NCBI RefSeq assembly: GCF_030272615.1
Contig: NC_081410.1
Span: 284,641,957 to 284,705,956, forward strand
Source: Cryptomeria japonica
Lineage: Eukaryota > Streptophyta > Pinopsida > Cupressales > Cupressaceae
Direction of reading: 5' to 3'
Length of the DNA: 64,000 nt
Under the pieces are notes generated by a model, which saw nothing but the letters and a program-made list of their open reading frames with translations, had not been told where the DNA came from and ran no database searches. Shown piece by piece: positions 44,340 through 56,444 of this stretch. Within the stretch, counting starts at the first letter, position 1; every line of letters starts with the position of its first letter. A program made the position numbers and the translations under genes.

Positions 44340-45800
44340 ACTCCTATCAAAGATACTCAAAAGTATCTTTACACAACACCTTAGTGAATATCTACAATCT
44401 ACTCTTTTGCAGGTACATATTCAAGTTTGACTTTATTGTCCAACACTTTTTCCCTCAAGAAGTGGTACCTAATAGATATATGCTTTGTTCTAGAATATTG
44501 TACTAGATTCTGTTTGAAATATTTATTACATCGGTATTATCACACATGATTAAGATAGGGTCCTCAAACTTTACACCAATGTCCTTGAAAGTCTACTTCA
44601 TCCATAAGATCTGTGTGAAACATGAAAATGCTACAATGCATTATGCTTCTGTTGTAGATAGAGACATGTATTCTTGCTTCCTACTTGACCAAGTAACCAA
44701 CTAGGAGCCAAGAAATAATGCTCCTCCACTTGTTGTTTTTTTGTCATCAACACTTCTGGCCCAATTTGCATCTATATAAGTTGTCAAGGTAAAATCTGAG
44801 CTCTTGAGATACCACAAACCAAATTTTTCTATGCCTTTCAGATATCTAAAAATTCTCTTTACTTCCACAACATGTGATTCTTTTGACTCTTGTTAAAATC
44901 TAGTTGTCAAACGTACTGCATACATGATATTCAGTCTAGTAGTAGTCGAATATAATAGTCCTCCAATTATTGACTTGTATTCACTTGCATCTGCCTTAGG
45001 AGATTTGTCATATTTGGTTAGCTTGCATCTGGTGGTCATAAGTGTACACATTAGTTTAGAATTATCCAATCCAAACTTCTTTAATATCTCTTTGATGTAC
45101 TTGGACTGAGGAATGAAAATTCCTTTATCATTATGATTGACTTGTAAACCAAGAAAGAAATTCAACTCATCGATCATGGACATCTTAAATTCTTTTTGCA
45201 TCTCACTAGCAAATCTTCTACACATATCTTCATTTCCTCTGAATTTAATATTATCAACATATACCACAACAATTAGGATCTTTCCTAAATTAGTCTTTAA
45301 ATATAGATTGCTTTTAGTTGAACCCTTCTGAAATCCTTGATCAATTAGGTACTTGTCTAATCTTCCATACCAAGCTTTGGGGGCTTGTTCTAGTCCATAC
45401 AAAGCCTTTTTCAATCTACAAATAATGTTTGGATCATCAACTCAACCTAAAACCTTCCAATTGTTTAATTTAAACTTCTTCTTTCAATTCTCCTTTTAAG
45501 AATGTTTATTTTATATCCATCTAATAGACCTTGAAGTCCTTGAATGTTGTGAATGCCAAGAACATCCTGATTGCCTCCATTCAAGCAACTAGGGCATAAG
45601 ACACATCAAAGTTAATTCTTTCAATCTAAGTATATCCTTTGCAAACCAACCTTTCCTTTTTTCTTACAATCTTCTCATCTTCATCCAACTTGTTCTGGAA
45701 TACCCATTTAGTTCCAATCACATTATTGTCTTTTGCTCTGTTAACTAGTTCCCTTGTCTGATTTTTCTCAATCTGATCTAGTTCCTCTTTCATTCTTCAT
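44340..45800 (-). pseudogene. pol: copia B reverse transcriptase and RNase H (broken)
   Basis: The longest open part is 44893-45414: YGLEQAPKAWYGRLD, then VYVDNIKF, where the catalytic YVDD has Asn for the second Asp, then FFLGLQVNHNDKGIF and GGLLYSTTTRLNI. RNase H pieces (44340-44890) and the N-terminal RT (45415-45800) can be followed only through many stops and frame changes. Inactive. Confidence 0.85.
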
Positions 45801-45976
45801 CCAATTCTAATCATTACAAGTTTCTTCTACTATCTTTGGCTCAATTTCAAATAGTAAACATAACAAGACCTATGCATGAGGTGCCTTACTTCATGTGATG
45901 GAACCTTTTCTCTTATCTCCAATAATTTGATCCTCTGAATGATTCCTCTGAACATACCTTGTGGTTTTGGATGTAG

Positions 45977-47200
45977 ATGCTAGAGCATATTGATCATACT
46001 TTTCTTCACTTTTGTTTTGTTATTCCCTTTTCTTTTCTCCCGACTCGTCATATTCATATCCTACTGTTATTTCTGAGTCTTTTGAAGTACTTTCATCAAC
46101 TCTCATATTTGCACTTTCAACAATCTTATTTAGCCTTTTGTTGTAACACCGGTATGCTTTTCTCTTTGTTGAGTAACCCAAGAATAGGCCTTCACCTCCT
46201 CTACTATCAAAATTTCCAAGATTATCTTCATATCTTTGAATATAGCATTTTCTTCTAAATACTTTGAAATATTTCACTGTCGGAGTTCTACCATACCAAA
46301 GTTCATAAGATGCCTTCCCATATTTCCCTTGGTACAAAATTTTGTTAAGAGTGTATGTTGCTATATGAATTGCTTTTCTCCAATATATTTTTATTAATTA
46401 TGCTCCTTTTATCATAGTTCTAGCTACCTCTTGTATAGTTTGGTTCATTCTTTCCAATACACCATCTACTGTGGTGTCTGGGGGATAGATAATTGTCTTC
46501 TAATGCCATGTTTGTCAAAAAATTCATTGAACTCATCATAAATAAATTCTCCTCCTCTATCAGATCTTAAACACTTGATTTTTCTATCAATCTCATTCTC
46601 AACCTTTGCCTTGGATATTTTGAACTTCTCTAATGCTTTAGACTTCTCTCTTAAAATTTAACCCAAGTCATCCTAGAATAATCATCAATGAAATACCTCT
46701 CACCTTGCAAGCTCCTTGTTCTGGTCGGACAACATAGATATGTGTTAACCAATTTGAGTAATTTGGTGGATGAGTACTATTTTCCTCTCAATGTTCTCTT
46801 TGTATGTTTTCCTAGTTGACATTCCTTGTAGATGTTGTTCGATGGTTTAGTCAATCCCGTTAAATCTCTTATTACACTCATTGAATCGATCTATACTAGG
46901 TTATCAAAGTTGATGTGACACATCCTCTAGTACCATAGCCACGTGTCATCAAGTTGAGATATTAAATAGTGTCTTGTAGCTCCTTCCAACTAATACATAT
47001 TTCCATTCATCCTCCTTCCTACTGCAATAACCATCCCGGACTCCTTCCGGATCTCACATTCATTATTCTGAAAAACAATATTGTATCCATTTTTGCACAT
47101 ATGTCCAATACTCAAAAGATTATGATGCAAACCTTTCACATAGTAGACATTGTCAATGTTATGTTTTCCATCAAAATTAATTGAACCAATTCCAACAATT
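45977..47200 (-). pseudogene. pol: copia B integrase (broken)
   Basis: The open part 46020-46337 is the C-terminal region (YELWYGRTPTVKYF, GLFLGYSTKRKAYRCYN, IVESANMRVDE). The catalytic core at about 46380-46870 is readable in pieces (SLQGERYF, an NTYLCC remnant of HTDLCG). The pre-integrase zinc part ends near 47200. Many stops. Confidence 0.8.
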
Positions 47201-47998
47201 TATGTTGTTTGATCATCTTTGAACCTAACAGAACCTCCATCATACTTTTGAAGCTTTATGAACTTACTCTTATTACTAATCATATGATTTTAATATCTGC
47301 TATCAATCAACCATTCATTCTTATCTCTTCTATCATGAAATGTAGTAGCAACAATTTTATAAACATTAAACCTAGGAACATCCTTTTCTACCAAAAATAA
47401 ACAATCACCTTCTTCATAGTTTGACTCATCATCTAACATACCAGCATCATCCTTAACATAATAAGCTTTCTTATTGAACTTTCCCTTGATTTCCTTAAAC
47501 TTTTGTCTAGTTCCCTTTTTTGGACATCTAGTAGCTATATGACCAATATTTCCACATTTGAAACATTTAAAGGGTAACATACCTTTGTACTTGCTAGTGC
47601 CTTTTTTTAGTCTCCTCACAAAATTTGTTTCCATCTCATCTAGACTCTCAGCATCATCATTCAGACCATCTTCAGATGCTTTGATTGTTGTCTCTAATTT
47701 GTCTTTGTCATTTTCAAACTTTCTTAATTCAAATGCAGTCAAGGTAGCAAATAGTTGTTCTCTAGTGAAATTTTTTGGATCTTATCTTTCTTCAATAGCT
47801 AAGATCTTATCATTGTAACTCATCGGTAAAGTCATCAAGAGTTTTTTAACAAAATCTTCATCACACAAAGTGCCTCTGAGTTCTTTGATTTCATTCATAG
47901 CATTGTTAACCTTCTCAAAATAGGTTAAAATGTCTTCTCCTTCATCCATCTTTAGGTTTTCATACATTTAAATAGCTATTAGCCTCTTTATAAATTTA
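47200..47998 (-). pseudogene. gag-pol: copia B gag C-terminal part and protease (broken)
   Basis: The zinc knuckle KCFKCGNIGHIATRCP (about 47527-47574) is intact, unlike those of A, C and E. The protease reads WLIDSRY and then a stop near 47290, so the DSGCS loop is damaged. Gag 47782-47967 (YENLKMDEGEDILTYFEKVN) is the dimer-forming part upstream. Gag continues beyond element C at 55399. Confidence 0.85.
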
Positions 47999-48003
47999 AC
48001 TCT

Positions 48004-49375
48004 TGTTAGCAACAACCAAGAAGGAAAACTAAGAGGGGGGTGAATCATTTTTCACCGGATTAAACAAATTAAGCACAATCTTAGATCTAAATAACTGCAT
48101 CAAGAATAAAGATAAACATAATAACACCAACACACATAACACCAGGATTTTGACATGGAAAACTCGGTTAAGGGAAAAACCATGGTGGGAACCTACCCAC
48201 AATAAGATGATACTCTATAGTAGTATGTGTAAATATTACAATGGGGAATGTGCATGCATTCAGGAACACTGCCTAGAGCTCATTGCTCAAAATATGATAA
48301 CCCAGAAGGCTCCAACCCTTAGGGAAGGATCACTACCTTACAATAATATTTGGACTACAATTTGGATTACATGAACTGAAAATATAGAATCTCCTTATGC
48401 TTGATGACACTTATAGTTAAGAACATTTGTCTGCCCTACAACAATCTCTTCTCAATATGCCACACTAAAGGATAAATTCACTTATGCACACATACACCAC
48501 TCTTTGATAAAATGTAGACACCACATCAAAACCTAAATTACATGACTTTACCACCTATTTATACAATTCATCAACCTTGACTACAAGATCAGTCAAACCG
48601 TCAACCCTCAATTAAAAAGTTATATCTCATGATACATAAATTCACCACCAGACAAAAATGATGACATATATGATATAGCATGGACATAAATCAAATATCC
48701 AAACATGCATCACCACTAGAAATCTCACCAAGATCAACCACAACATGCTACACCTCCAAGAATACCACATAACATGAAGAATATCACTGGATCAATAAAT
48801 CACCAAGAATATGCACAAGGATCAATGTAGACCACCAAGAAAAATAGGACATGATTAGGAAAAACCAAAAAGCACATTAGAAACATATGCAAAAGTTGCA
48901 CCAATGCCACTTATTCAAATCTTTATCGATCAACACGCTAACTCATAAGAACACTCAACAACATCAATTTGTACTAGAAAGATAGCTTGCGGAGCACCAA
49001 ATCATGAACCATATGAAATGAAGGTACACATGAACATACAAAACATTTTTCCAAAGCCACAACCAAATATATGATCATACCGGAGCTCACCATATCAAAC
49101 ACCAAACTTTGGCAACCACAGAACAGAAAGACTAAACTACAAACCAGATCAAATAATATGATCAAGTAAACTTCTTGATCACTGAAACCAATAAGGAATC
49201 AAGTATTCTAGCATCCCAAGAAGATGTCACTGAAACCAATAAGGAATTAAGTATTCCAGCATCTCAAGAAGATAAATCATCCATATCAACTTAATGCAAT
49301 CACTGGAACACCAAAACATGAGAATATGTTGACATTAATGACAACAAAATATCCTAGCAGCACCAATATCCAATG
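48004..49375 (-). repeat. 3' LTR of copia C
   Basis: 1372 bp, starting TGTTAGCAAC and ending CCAATG (CCAACA in the other LTR). It carries the ACATGGAAAA...GGGAAAAACCATGG box (about 48153-48186). The hairpin arms are partly decayed in this copy. Confidence 0.9.
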
Positions 49376-49640
49376 ATCTCCCCCTTTGGCATTGATGGCA
49401 ACATATGAATGTGAAAAAAATCAATGCAAAGGAAACAACAAACTCCCCCTAAGATCATGCACACAAAGCTCCAAAGATAAAGTAATTTTTCACATGACTC
49501 TCTACCCCTTTGACATTAGTGTCAAAGATGAAATACAGATTATGCTCTCTCCCCAAAACTCATCTTCTAAGAAGGACAATCGCTTCCCCTTAAGATAAAC
49601 TCATAACTCAATCTAATGATTATTTGAGCCACTGACTACT
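49376..49640 (-). promoter_or_regulatory. Repeated polypurine tracts of copia C
   Basis: Minus-strand G-rich tracts at about 49377-49387, 49441-49451, 49499-49509, 49550-49558 and 49583-49592. The first adjoins the LTR and is the likely plus-strand primer. Confidence 0.7.
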
Positions 49641-49699
49641 TTGGTTGAGTAGAAACACCAAATTATCAACCTAGAAAAAAAGATAAGGTTCTGAAATCC

Positions 49700-50389
49700 A
49701 CCAGATTGATGCAATTCCATGCATCTAGTTCTCAATAGGAGGGGAAAAGATCCCTAATTTGTCTCTCAAATAAACAAATGTATCTATAGCTAAGGCTTAG
49801 TGAAAATATCTACAATCTTATCCTTTGTAGATACATATTCCAATCTGACTTCCTCATCACTAACTTTCTCCCTCAAGAAATGATATTTTAAAGACACATT
49901 CTTTATTTTAGAATGCAACACCAGATTCTTTCAAATATTGATAACACTTGAATTGTCATAATAAATAATAGTAGGCTCATCATAAATTACCCTAATATCC
50001 TTCAAAATCTACTTCATCCAAACTACCTGAGTATAATTACTAACAACAATAATGTATTCAACTTCAATTGTAGACAAAGATACAACATCTTGTTTCTTAC
50101 TTGACCATGAAATCAACTTCTTTCCCAAAAAGAATGCTCCACCGGTAGTGCTCTTCTAGTCATCAACAATCCACCAACCATACATTTATACAAAGCCTAA
50201 TTAACTTTATGAGAACCATCATTCTTAGACAACTTGCATCTAGTCACCATAGGAGTTGCAATAGGCTTAGAATCAACTAGTCCAGACTTTTTCAACAATT
50301 CCTTCACATACTTAGATTGAGAAATGAAAATAGCTTAATCGATTTGAGTAATCTGCAATCCTAAGAAGAATTTCATCTCACCTATCATA
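49700..50389 (-). pseudogene. pol: copia C RNase H and end of RT (broken)
   Basis: Read on the minus strand, RT end motifs occur near 50370-50340 (EMKFFLGLQI) and 50290-50250 (FLKKSGLVD-like, PIATPMVTRCKLS). They are followed by RNase H pieces (an SSTTGGAFFLGKKLISWSSKK-like run split by stops, then DNSSVINIxK). Solo LTR D separates it from the FEMSMI part at 51567-51590. Many stops. Confidence 0.75.
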
Positions 50390-51561
50390 TGTTAGACAAA
50401 TCTGATATCGGGAGTAAACTGAGAGGGGAGTGAATCAGTTTGCCATCAGAAATCATAACTAATGCATATCAAAAACATTAAACCGAAGCACAATGAAGAA
50501 TAGAACATGAAAGCACAATGCACACAACACTAATATTTTAACGTGGAAAACCTAATAAAGGGAAAAATCATGGTGGGAAACCCTACCCACAATCAGATAA
50601 TACGTTTGCAATAGTATGTAAAATTACAATGGGGATTGCACTTGCAATCAAGCCAACTACCTAGAGCTCACTGTTCATCACAAAGAAAGTAGTCTCATTG
50701 ACTTACAAAAACATCGGTAGCATCTCCTAATGCTTGATACAACTCTGGTTAAGCACATATGCATGCCCTACAATATAAAAACCTTCACCGAATGATATAT
50801 CACTTATTTGCATATAAACCTTCCTCTAATAATGCAGACATAACCTTCGATCCCATCCATCAATATCCAAACTACATGAATAAGTCACCTATAAATACAG
50901 ATCATCAACCTTATTAACAGGGTCGGCTAAACCCTAAGCCCATAAACCCATAATAACAAAAAATATATTACACGGTATCACCAGACAAATATTATGATTT
51001 ACATTACATATCATGGACCTAAATCAACTAACCAAATAATTCCATCCACCAGAAACTTCGCTAAGACCAAAATCCAACACTCTTCACCAACTGGTAGAAA
51101 CCCTTAGTGAAGTAACACAAAAAGTCTAATCGGATCTAAATAGGACCACCATAATAGCACGCTAGCCAATGCAAAGTTACCAAACACTCAGAATATTATC
51201 AAGAAGCATCTTCAAAATGATAGAAACTGATTTCGTAAGCCAGACAAAAATTGTCTAAACAAAACACCAAATATCTCTTACCAGTAAAGCCAACTGGTAC
51301 TAGGAAATACCATCCGGGAACAAAAGTGATAGTTATCGGAGCACCAAAAATTGAACCAACAGAATATGGAAAACAAATAACCATTGAGATTAAGCATTCA
51401 AAACCGATTTCAGAGATCTGATCATACCGGATCAGAACCATAGCCAAAACCAAGATGATCACCAAGATTAACTGGGATAGGTCTAACTAGGATAGCCTCC
51501 AACTAGGATATAGTGTTGACATCAATGACAACACTTAACCAAATCCATCATGTTTCCAACA
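50390..51561 (-). mobile_element. Solo LTR D inserted in copia C
   Basis: 1172 bp, TGTTAGACAA to TTTCCAACA, flanked by a perfect 5-bp duplication TCATA (50385-50389 and 51562-51566). No internal region is present, so it is a solo LTR left by recombination. Sequence boxes place it in a family related to C. It interrupts the MSMIGEM motif of C's RT. Confidence 0.95.
50416..50441 (-). promoter_or_regulatory. U5 C-rich hairpin, solo LTR D
   Basis: Arms AAACTGA (50416-50422) and TCAGTTT (50435-50441) are perfectly complementary around GAGGGGAGTGAA (minus strand TTCACTCCCCTC). Confidence 0.7.
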
Positions 51562-52769
51562 TCATAGACATCTCAAATTTCTGCTTCATTCTGCTTCAAT
51601 ATCTTAGTCTGCACAAGCTTAGGATTACCTTCATCATCAAAATCATATGTGCATGCTTTGATCTTAGTCTGCATAGGCTTAGGATTACCTTCATCATCAA
51701 AATCATATGTGCATGCTTTGATTTGTTTTCCAAGATATTCATCTACCTTCACATTTGCACTCTCAATTATCTTCTTCAATCTCTTATTATAACACCGGTA
51801 GGCCTTTCTCTTAGTATAATATCCTAAGAAGATTCCTTCATCATGTCTTGCATCAAAATTTCCTATATCCTCATCTCTTTTGATATAACATTTACTTCCA
51901 AATTTTTTGAAATATTTAACTGTAGGAACATGACCAAACCATAACCCATAAAGAGTCTTACCGAAATCACCTTTAACATGCACCCAGTTGAATGTATAAA
52001 TAATAGTGCTAATAGCTTCTCTCTAAAAGGTTTGTGCAATATTTCCTTCTATCAGTATAGTCTTTGCAACATCCGAGATAGTTATGTTCTTCCTTTCAAC
52101 AACTCCATTTTGCTGAGGGGTTCTAGGAGCAAATAACCATCTTTTAATTCCATTCCTTTCACAAAATGTATAAAACTCTCCTAATGTAAATTCTCCTCCT
52201 CTATCTGATCTCAAGCACTTCAGCTTCAATCTTGTCTCAGTCTCCACTCTAGCTTTGAATATCTTGAATTTATCTAAAGCTTCTGATTTCTCCCTTAAGA
52301 AGATAACCCACATCATCCTTAAATATTCATCAATCAACAACATGAAATATTTATCTCCCTACATGCTTCTTACTCTAGTATGACCACATAAGTCAGTATG
52401 AACAAGATCTATCAATCCATTAGATGAATACAACTTACTCTTAAATGAATTTCTTGTTTACTTTCCCATCTGGCATTCCTTACATACCGGATTATCAGGC
52501 TTCACAATCTTAGGAAAATATATAATAGCTTGAGTAGAACTTATCCTTATCATGCAATCCAAATTAGCATAACACATTCTCCTATGCCACAACCAACTTT
52601 TATCAATCTTAGCAATCAAACAACTTTTCTCACCAGCATTCAAGTGAAAGATATTACCTTTAGTCTTAGTACTTGATGCAATCTCTATACTAGAGGCATT
52701 TAGGATCTTACACTTACCATTCTTGAATTGAAAATCATATCCCTTATCAACCATCTGTCCAACACTCAA
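51562..52769 (-). pseudogene. pol: copia C integrase joined to RT remnant (RT core deleted)
   Basis: Pre-integrase part 52458-52769 (NASSIEIASS, SWLWHRRMCYANLD, CKECQMGK). Catalytic part 52023-52343 with LRSDRGGEF (second Asp) and PRTPQQNGVVERKN (Glu) intact; the first Asp lies in a HTDLCG-like stretch near 52390. C-terminal part 51573-51983 (YGLWFGHVPTVKYFK, GIFLGYYTKRKAYRCYN). A 60-bp tandem duplication (IKACTYDFDDEGNPK twice) is at about 51600-51720. Directly after it comes FEMSM of the RT thumb, so the RT finger and palm with the YVDD box are deleted. Confidence 0.85.
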
Positions 52770-52819
52770 AAGGTTATTCTTTCATCCTTCAACATATAGG
52801 ATATCATTAGTATTATGCT

Positions 52820-54059
52820 TACCATTAAAAAATTAGAAAACCTCTACCACGAATCACACAAGCTTTGTCATCTCCAAATATCACTATTCCACCATCATAC
52901 CTTTCCATACTCACTAATTTGTTTTTATCACCTTTCATATGATGTGAACAACCACTATCAATCACCTATTCATCTTTCTCTTCAATCTTAGCAGCTAAAG
53001 CTTTCTCCTCAACAATGCAACTTGTAGGATTCACTGATACCAGATCATCTTCCTTGATAGTAATAAATACAAATTCATCTTCTAAATTCCCATTCTCTAA
53101 TTCCTCATATGTCACACCTTCATCAACAACATAATAGCATCTCTTCTAATTTTTGTAATTCCAGTAGGGCTTATAGGGCCTATCACTCTTATCATGCTTC
53201 TCATATCTATCATACTTGTCAGATCTATCATGTCTTCCATGCTTATCATATCTATACATTCTCTCAAGACACATAGAAGAAAAATGTCCTATCTTATTAT
53301 AAGAGAAACATTTCAAAGGTAACTTTTCATCACACTTACCGGCTCCTTTAGGAAATCTTCGGGCAATAAGGGATTCTAGCTAATCCAATTCTCTTTCTTG
53401 TTCTTCCATATCTCTCTTTTCTCTTTCAAATCTGTATAATTAGCATGAACTTTCTTCCAAATCATACTTTTTCTTCCCAAATACAGAGGCTTTGAGTGCA
53501 ATCTTAGATTTTCCATGTGATTCTCCAAATTCTCTGAACTCAAATGCAATAAGCTTTCCAACCAGCATGTATCTAGTCACTATAGTCACACTCTAGATCT
53601 CATCAATAACAACTATCATATGTTTGTAAGCAGGAGGCAATGATCTCAGCACCTTAACAACCATATCATACATATTCTTCAAGGGTTCCACTGGTACATT
53701 TGATTTTCATGACAAGAGCATTCACCTTAGCCATAAAGGTTGATATATTTTCATCTTCTGCCATCTTCAATGCTTCATATTTGCCTTTCAAACTCTAAAA
53801 CTTAGCAAATTAAACTTGTGCATCTCCTTCATACAAGGTCTCTAGCTTCTTCCAGATCTCCTTAGCTCTTATGTTATGCCCAACATCCTTGATCTCAGCA
53901 GCAGTAACCATTCCATCCTGAGGAACATTGTAAACATTCTTTGTAACTTCTAATACACATATCCAGGACATTCAGGTGAACTTCCATCCAACCCTTCCAA
54001 ATAGTGTAATTGCTTCCATCAAATCTAGGACTCTCCTTCTTGAACACACAAGTTGCCAT
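52820..54059 (-). pseudogene. gag-pol: copia C gag and protease (broken)
   Basis: Gag starts MATCVFKKESPRFDGSNYT at 54059. Pieces to 53376 follow plant copia gag order. The zinc knuckle near 53280-53325 is CFSYNKIGHFSSMC, with Tyr for the second Cys as in A. After it comes a basic tract of repeated YDKH/HDRSDKYD words (about 53165-53265). The protease reads VIDSGCSHHMKGD near 52930-52970, with catalytic Asp kept but a stop just before. Several frame changes. Confidence 0.85.
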
Positions 54060-54101
54060 CCTGGATCTCCTTAGGTGGTCAAGCTTCTTTCAGAGGATCT
54101 A

Positions 54102-54113
54102 GCTCTGTTACCA
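54102..54113 (-). promoter_or_regulatory. Primer binding site of copia C
   Basis: Minus strand TGGTAACAGAGC, one base different from the initiator-Met site TGGTATCAGAGC, two bases from the LTR. Confidence 0.85.
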
Positions 54114-54115
54114 AT

Positions 54116-55393
54116 TGTTAGTAGCAACCAAGAAGGAAAATTGAGAGGGGGGTGAATCAATTTTCACCAGATTAAAAAAATTAAGCACAATCTCTGATCT
54201 AAACAACTACAACAAGAATAAAGATAAATATAATAGCACCAACACACATAATACCAAGATTTTGACGTGGAAAACCCAATTAAGGAAAAAACCATAGTGG
54301 GAACCTACCCACAATAAGATGATACTCTATAGTAGTATGTGTAAATATTACAATGGGGAATGCACATGCATTCAAGCACATTTCCTAGAGCTCACTGCTC
54401 AAAATAAGATGACCCAAAACGCTCCAACCCTTAGGGAAGGCTCGCTACCTTACAATAAGATTCAGACTACAATCCAAACTACATGAACTACAAAAATAGC
54501 ATCTCCTTATGCCTAATGATAGTTTTGGTTAAGCACATTTGTCTTCCTTGCAATAATCTCTTCTCAATACACCACACCGAAGGATAAATTCACTTATGCA
54601 CACATACACCACTCTTTGATAAAATGCAAACACCACATCAACACCTAAATTATACGACTTTACCACCTATTTATACAATTCACCAACCTTGACTACAAAG
54701 TTGACCAAACCCTCAATTACAAAGTTCATGATACATAAATCAACCTCTAGACCAAAATCATGACATATATGACATAGCATGGACCTAAATCAAATCTCCA
54801 AACACACATCACCACCGAAAATCATGCCAAGATCAACCGAACACTCTACACCACCAAGAATACTGCATAACACGAAGAATATCATTGGATCAATAAAATT
54901 ACCAAGAATATGCACAAGGATCAATGCAGACCACCAAGATAAATAGGACACGATCAAGAAACACCAACAAGAACATTTGAACCATTTGCAATAGCTTCAC
55001 CAACACCACTTATTTGAATCTTCATCGATCAACACACTAACTAACAAGAACACTCAAAAACAACAATTTAAACTAGAAAGATAGCTTGTGGAGCACCAAA
55101 TCATGAACCATCTGAAATGAAGATACAAATGAACATCCAAAACATTTTCCCAAATTTGCAACCAGAGATATGATCATACCGAAGCTCACCAAATCAAACA
55201 CCAAACTCTGTCAACCACATAACAAACAGACTGAACTACAAACCAGATCAAATAATATGATCAAGTAAACTTCTGGATCACTAAAACCAATAAGGAATGA
55301 AGTATTCCAGTATCCCAAGAAGATAAATAATCCATATCAACTCAATGTGACATCAATGACAACAACATATCCTATCAACAATAATATCCAACA
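54116..55393 (-). repeat. 5' LTR of copia C
   Basis: 1278 bp, TGTTAGTAGC to ATATCCAACA, then the ACTCT duplication. It matches 48004-49375 with several indels, so C is old. The U5 hairpin at 54136-54165 is perfect in this copy. Confidence 0.95.
54136..54165 (-). promoter_or_regulatory. U5 C-rich hairpin, copia C
   Basis: Nine-base arms GAAAATTGA (54136-54144) and TCAATTTTC (54157-54165) pair perfectly around GAGGGGGGTGAA (minus strand TTCACCCCCCTC). Confidence 0.75.
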
Positions 55394-55398
55394 ACTCT

Positions 55399-55690
55399 CT
55401 CATTTCCTTCATAGATATCTTTCAGTAGTATTCAAAGAGATAGCTTTTGTCAATTCAATTTTTGATAATGCACTAAAGGTAGCATACCTTGCCTTTTCAT
55501 TTTCTTCATAGGCTTGAACTTCTTCAAGAGTAGTATGACCATTCGTCTATTGAACATACTTAGTCTCCACATTTTTCCAAGTGTTGTAACCCAGAGAAAC
55601 TAGATAACCTCTTATCTTCAATTTCTAGAAATTGTAATCAAATCCTTCAAAGATATGAATGGATAACTTGTGTGTCGTCAAATCAGGATC
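55399..55690 (-). pseudogene. gag: copia B gag, N-terminal part (broken)
   Basis: Minus-strand pieces LKIRGYLVSLGYNTWKNVE and EEVQAYEENEKARYATFSAL match copia gag (UBN2-type). They join the gag at 47998 across element C. Stops lie near 55625 and 55555. The exact start is not clear. Confidence 0.75.
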
Positions 55691-55728
55691 TACCTCAAGT
55701 GGTTAAGCTCTATATCAAGGAATCAATT

Positions 55729-55739
55729 CTCTAATACCA
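55729..55739 (-). promoter_or_regulatory. Primer binding site of copia B
   Basis: Minus strand TGGTATTAGAG, one change from the initiator-Met primer site, two bases from the LTR start at 55742. Confidence 0.85.
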
Positions 55740-55741
55740 AT

Positions 55742-56443
55742 TGTTGAATATCTAGGCAACTGAGAGGGGGGATGAATCAGTTGACAACAAAAATTCCTTT
55801 TAAGCTTTATTCACAAGTTCGAAATAACTAACAGAACTAATAAAATAGATAATCATGAAAGCATTGTGCATAATAGATCAGACACAAGAGAGACCAAAAT
55901 TTACATGGAAAACCCAAGAAGGAAAAAACCATAGAGAATGTTAATTCTCAATATATAAACATCGGTTAAGGTGATTTTTACAAAGGATGGTTTGCTACCA
56001 AGATGCTCACTGCCTAGAAAGGCTCACTATCAAAGGGCCCACTACCCAAAAAGAGGCTCATTGTCGAAGAGAGAAAGATACAAGAGAATCCACCATTGAA
56101 ACACAGTTTGCACTGTTGGAACATCCTTTGATATCAAATCACAACACAAATCAACACCAATTGGATTCTTTCAATCTCACTTGTCCTCAACACACAAAAG
56201 CCACACTCCAATTCATCCAGATCAACCTCTACATATTATCTCTAGAATAACATGATCCTCAATTTTAGCCAACACAGAGATCTAAATAGGTCTCTACTAA
56301 ATATTTCAATGGTGGGAGGAATGAGAAGTAGACCTCATCATGATGTTCTTCATCGAGCACTTCAACACCCTACACACATCGCCAAAGTTGGACATAAAAT
56401 AATATCCATACACTAAACACTCACCATAACACAATCTCAACTT
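55742..56443 (-). repeat. 5' LTR of copia B, outer end deleted
   Basis: It matches the left LTR from TGTTGAATATC to about 56443, then similarity stops. About 290 bp of the LTR and its terminal bases are lost. The U5 hairpin is at 55757-55783, with arms CAACTGA and TCAGTTG. Confidence 0.9.
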
Positions 56444-56444
56444 C

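Larger units (their letters stand above)
48004..55393 (-). mobile_element. Copia element C, with internal RT deletion and solo LTR D
   Basis: Minus-strand Sirevirus-like copia, 7390 bp including D. 3' LTR 48004-49375, 5' LTR 54116-55393, primer site 54102-54113, and a perfect duplication ACTCT (47999-48003, 55394-55398). Gag, protease, integrase and RNase H are present but decayed, and most of the RT is deleted. It lies inside B's gag. Confidence 0.95.
43172..56443 (-). mobile_element. Copia element B, split by element C
   Basis: Minus-strand Sirevirus-like copia: 3' LTR 43172-44165, pol 44340-47200, gag-protease 47200-47998 and 55399-55690, primer site 55729-55739, 5' LTR from 55742 (broken off near 56443). 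Element C occupies 48004-55393, with ACTCT duplicated at 47999-48003 and 55394-55398. The left flank AACTC cannot be matched because the right end is deleted. Heavily decayed. Confidence 0.9.

Noticed and set aside
51513-51827. 104-codon plus-strand frame
   Set aside because: It crosses the D LTR end and C integrase antisense; its peptide repeat comes from the 60-bp duplication.
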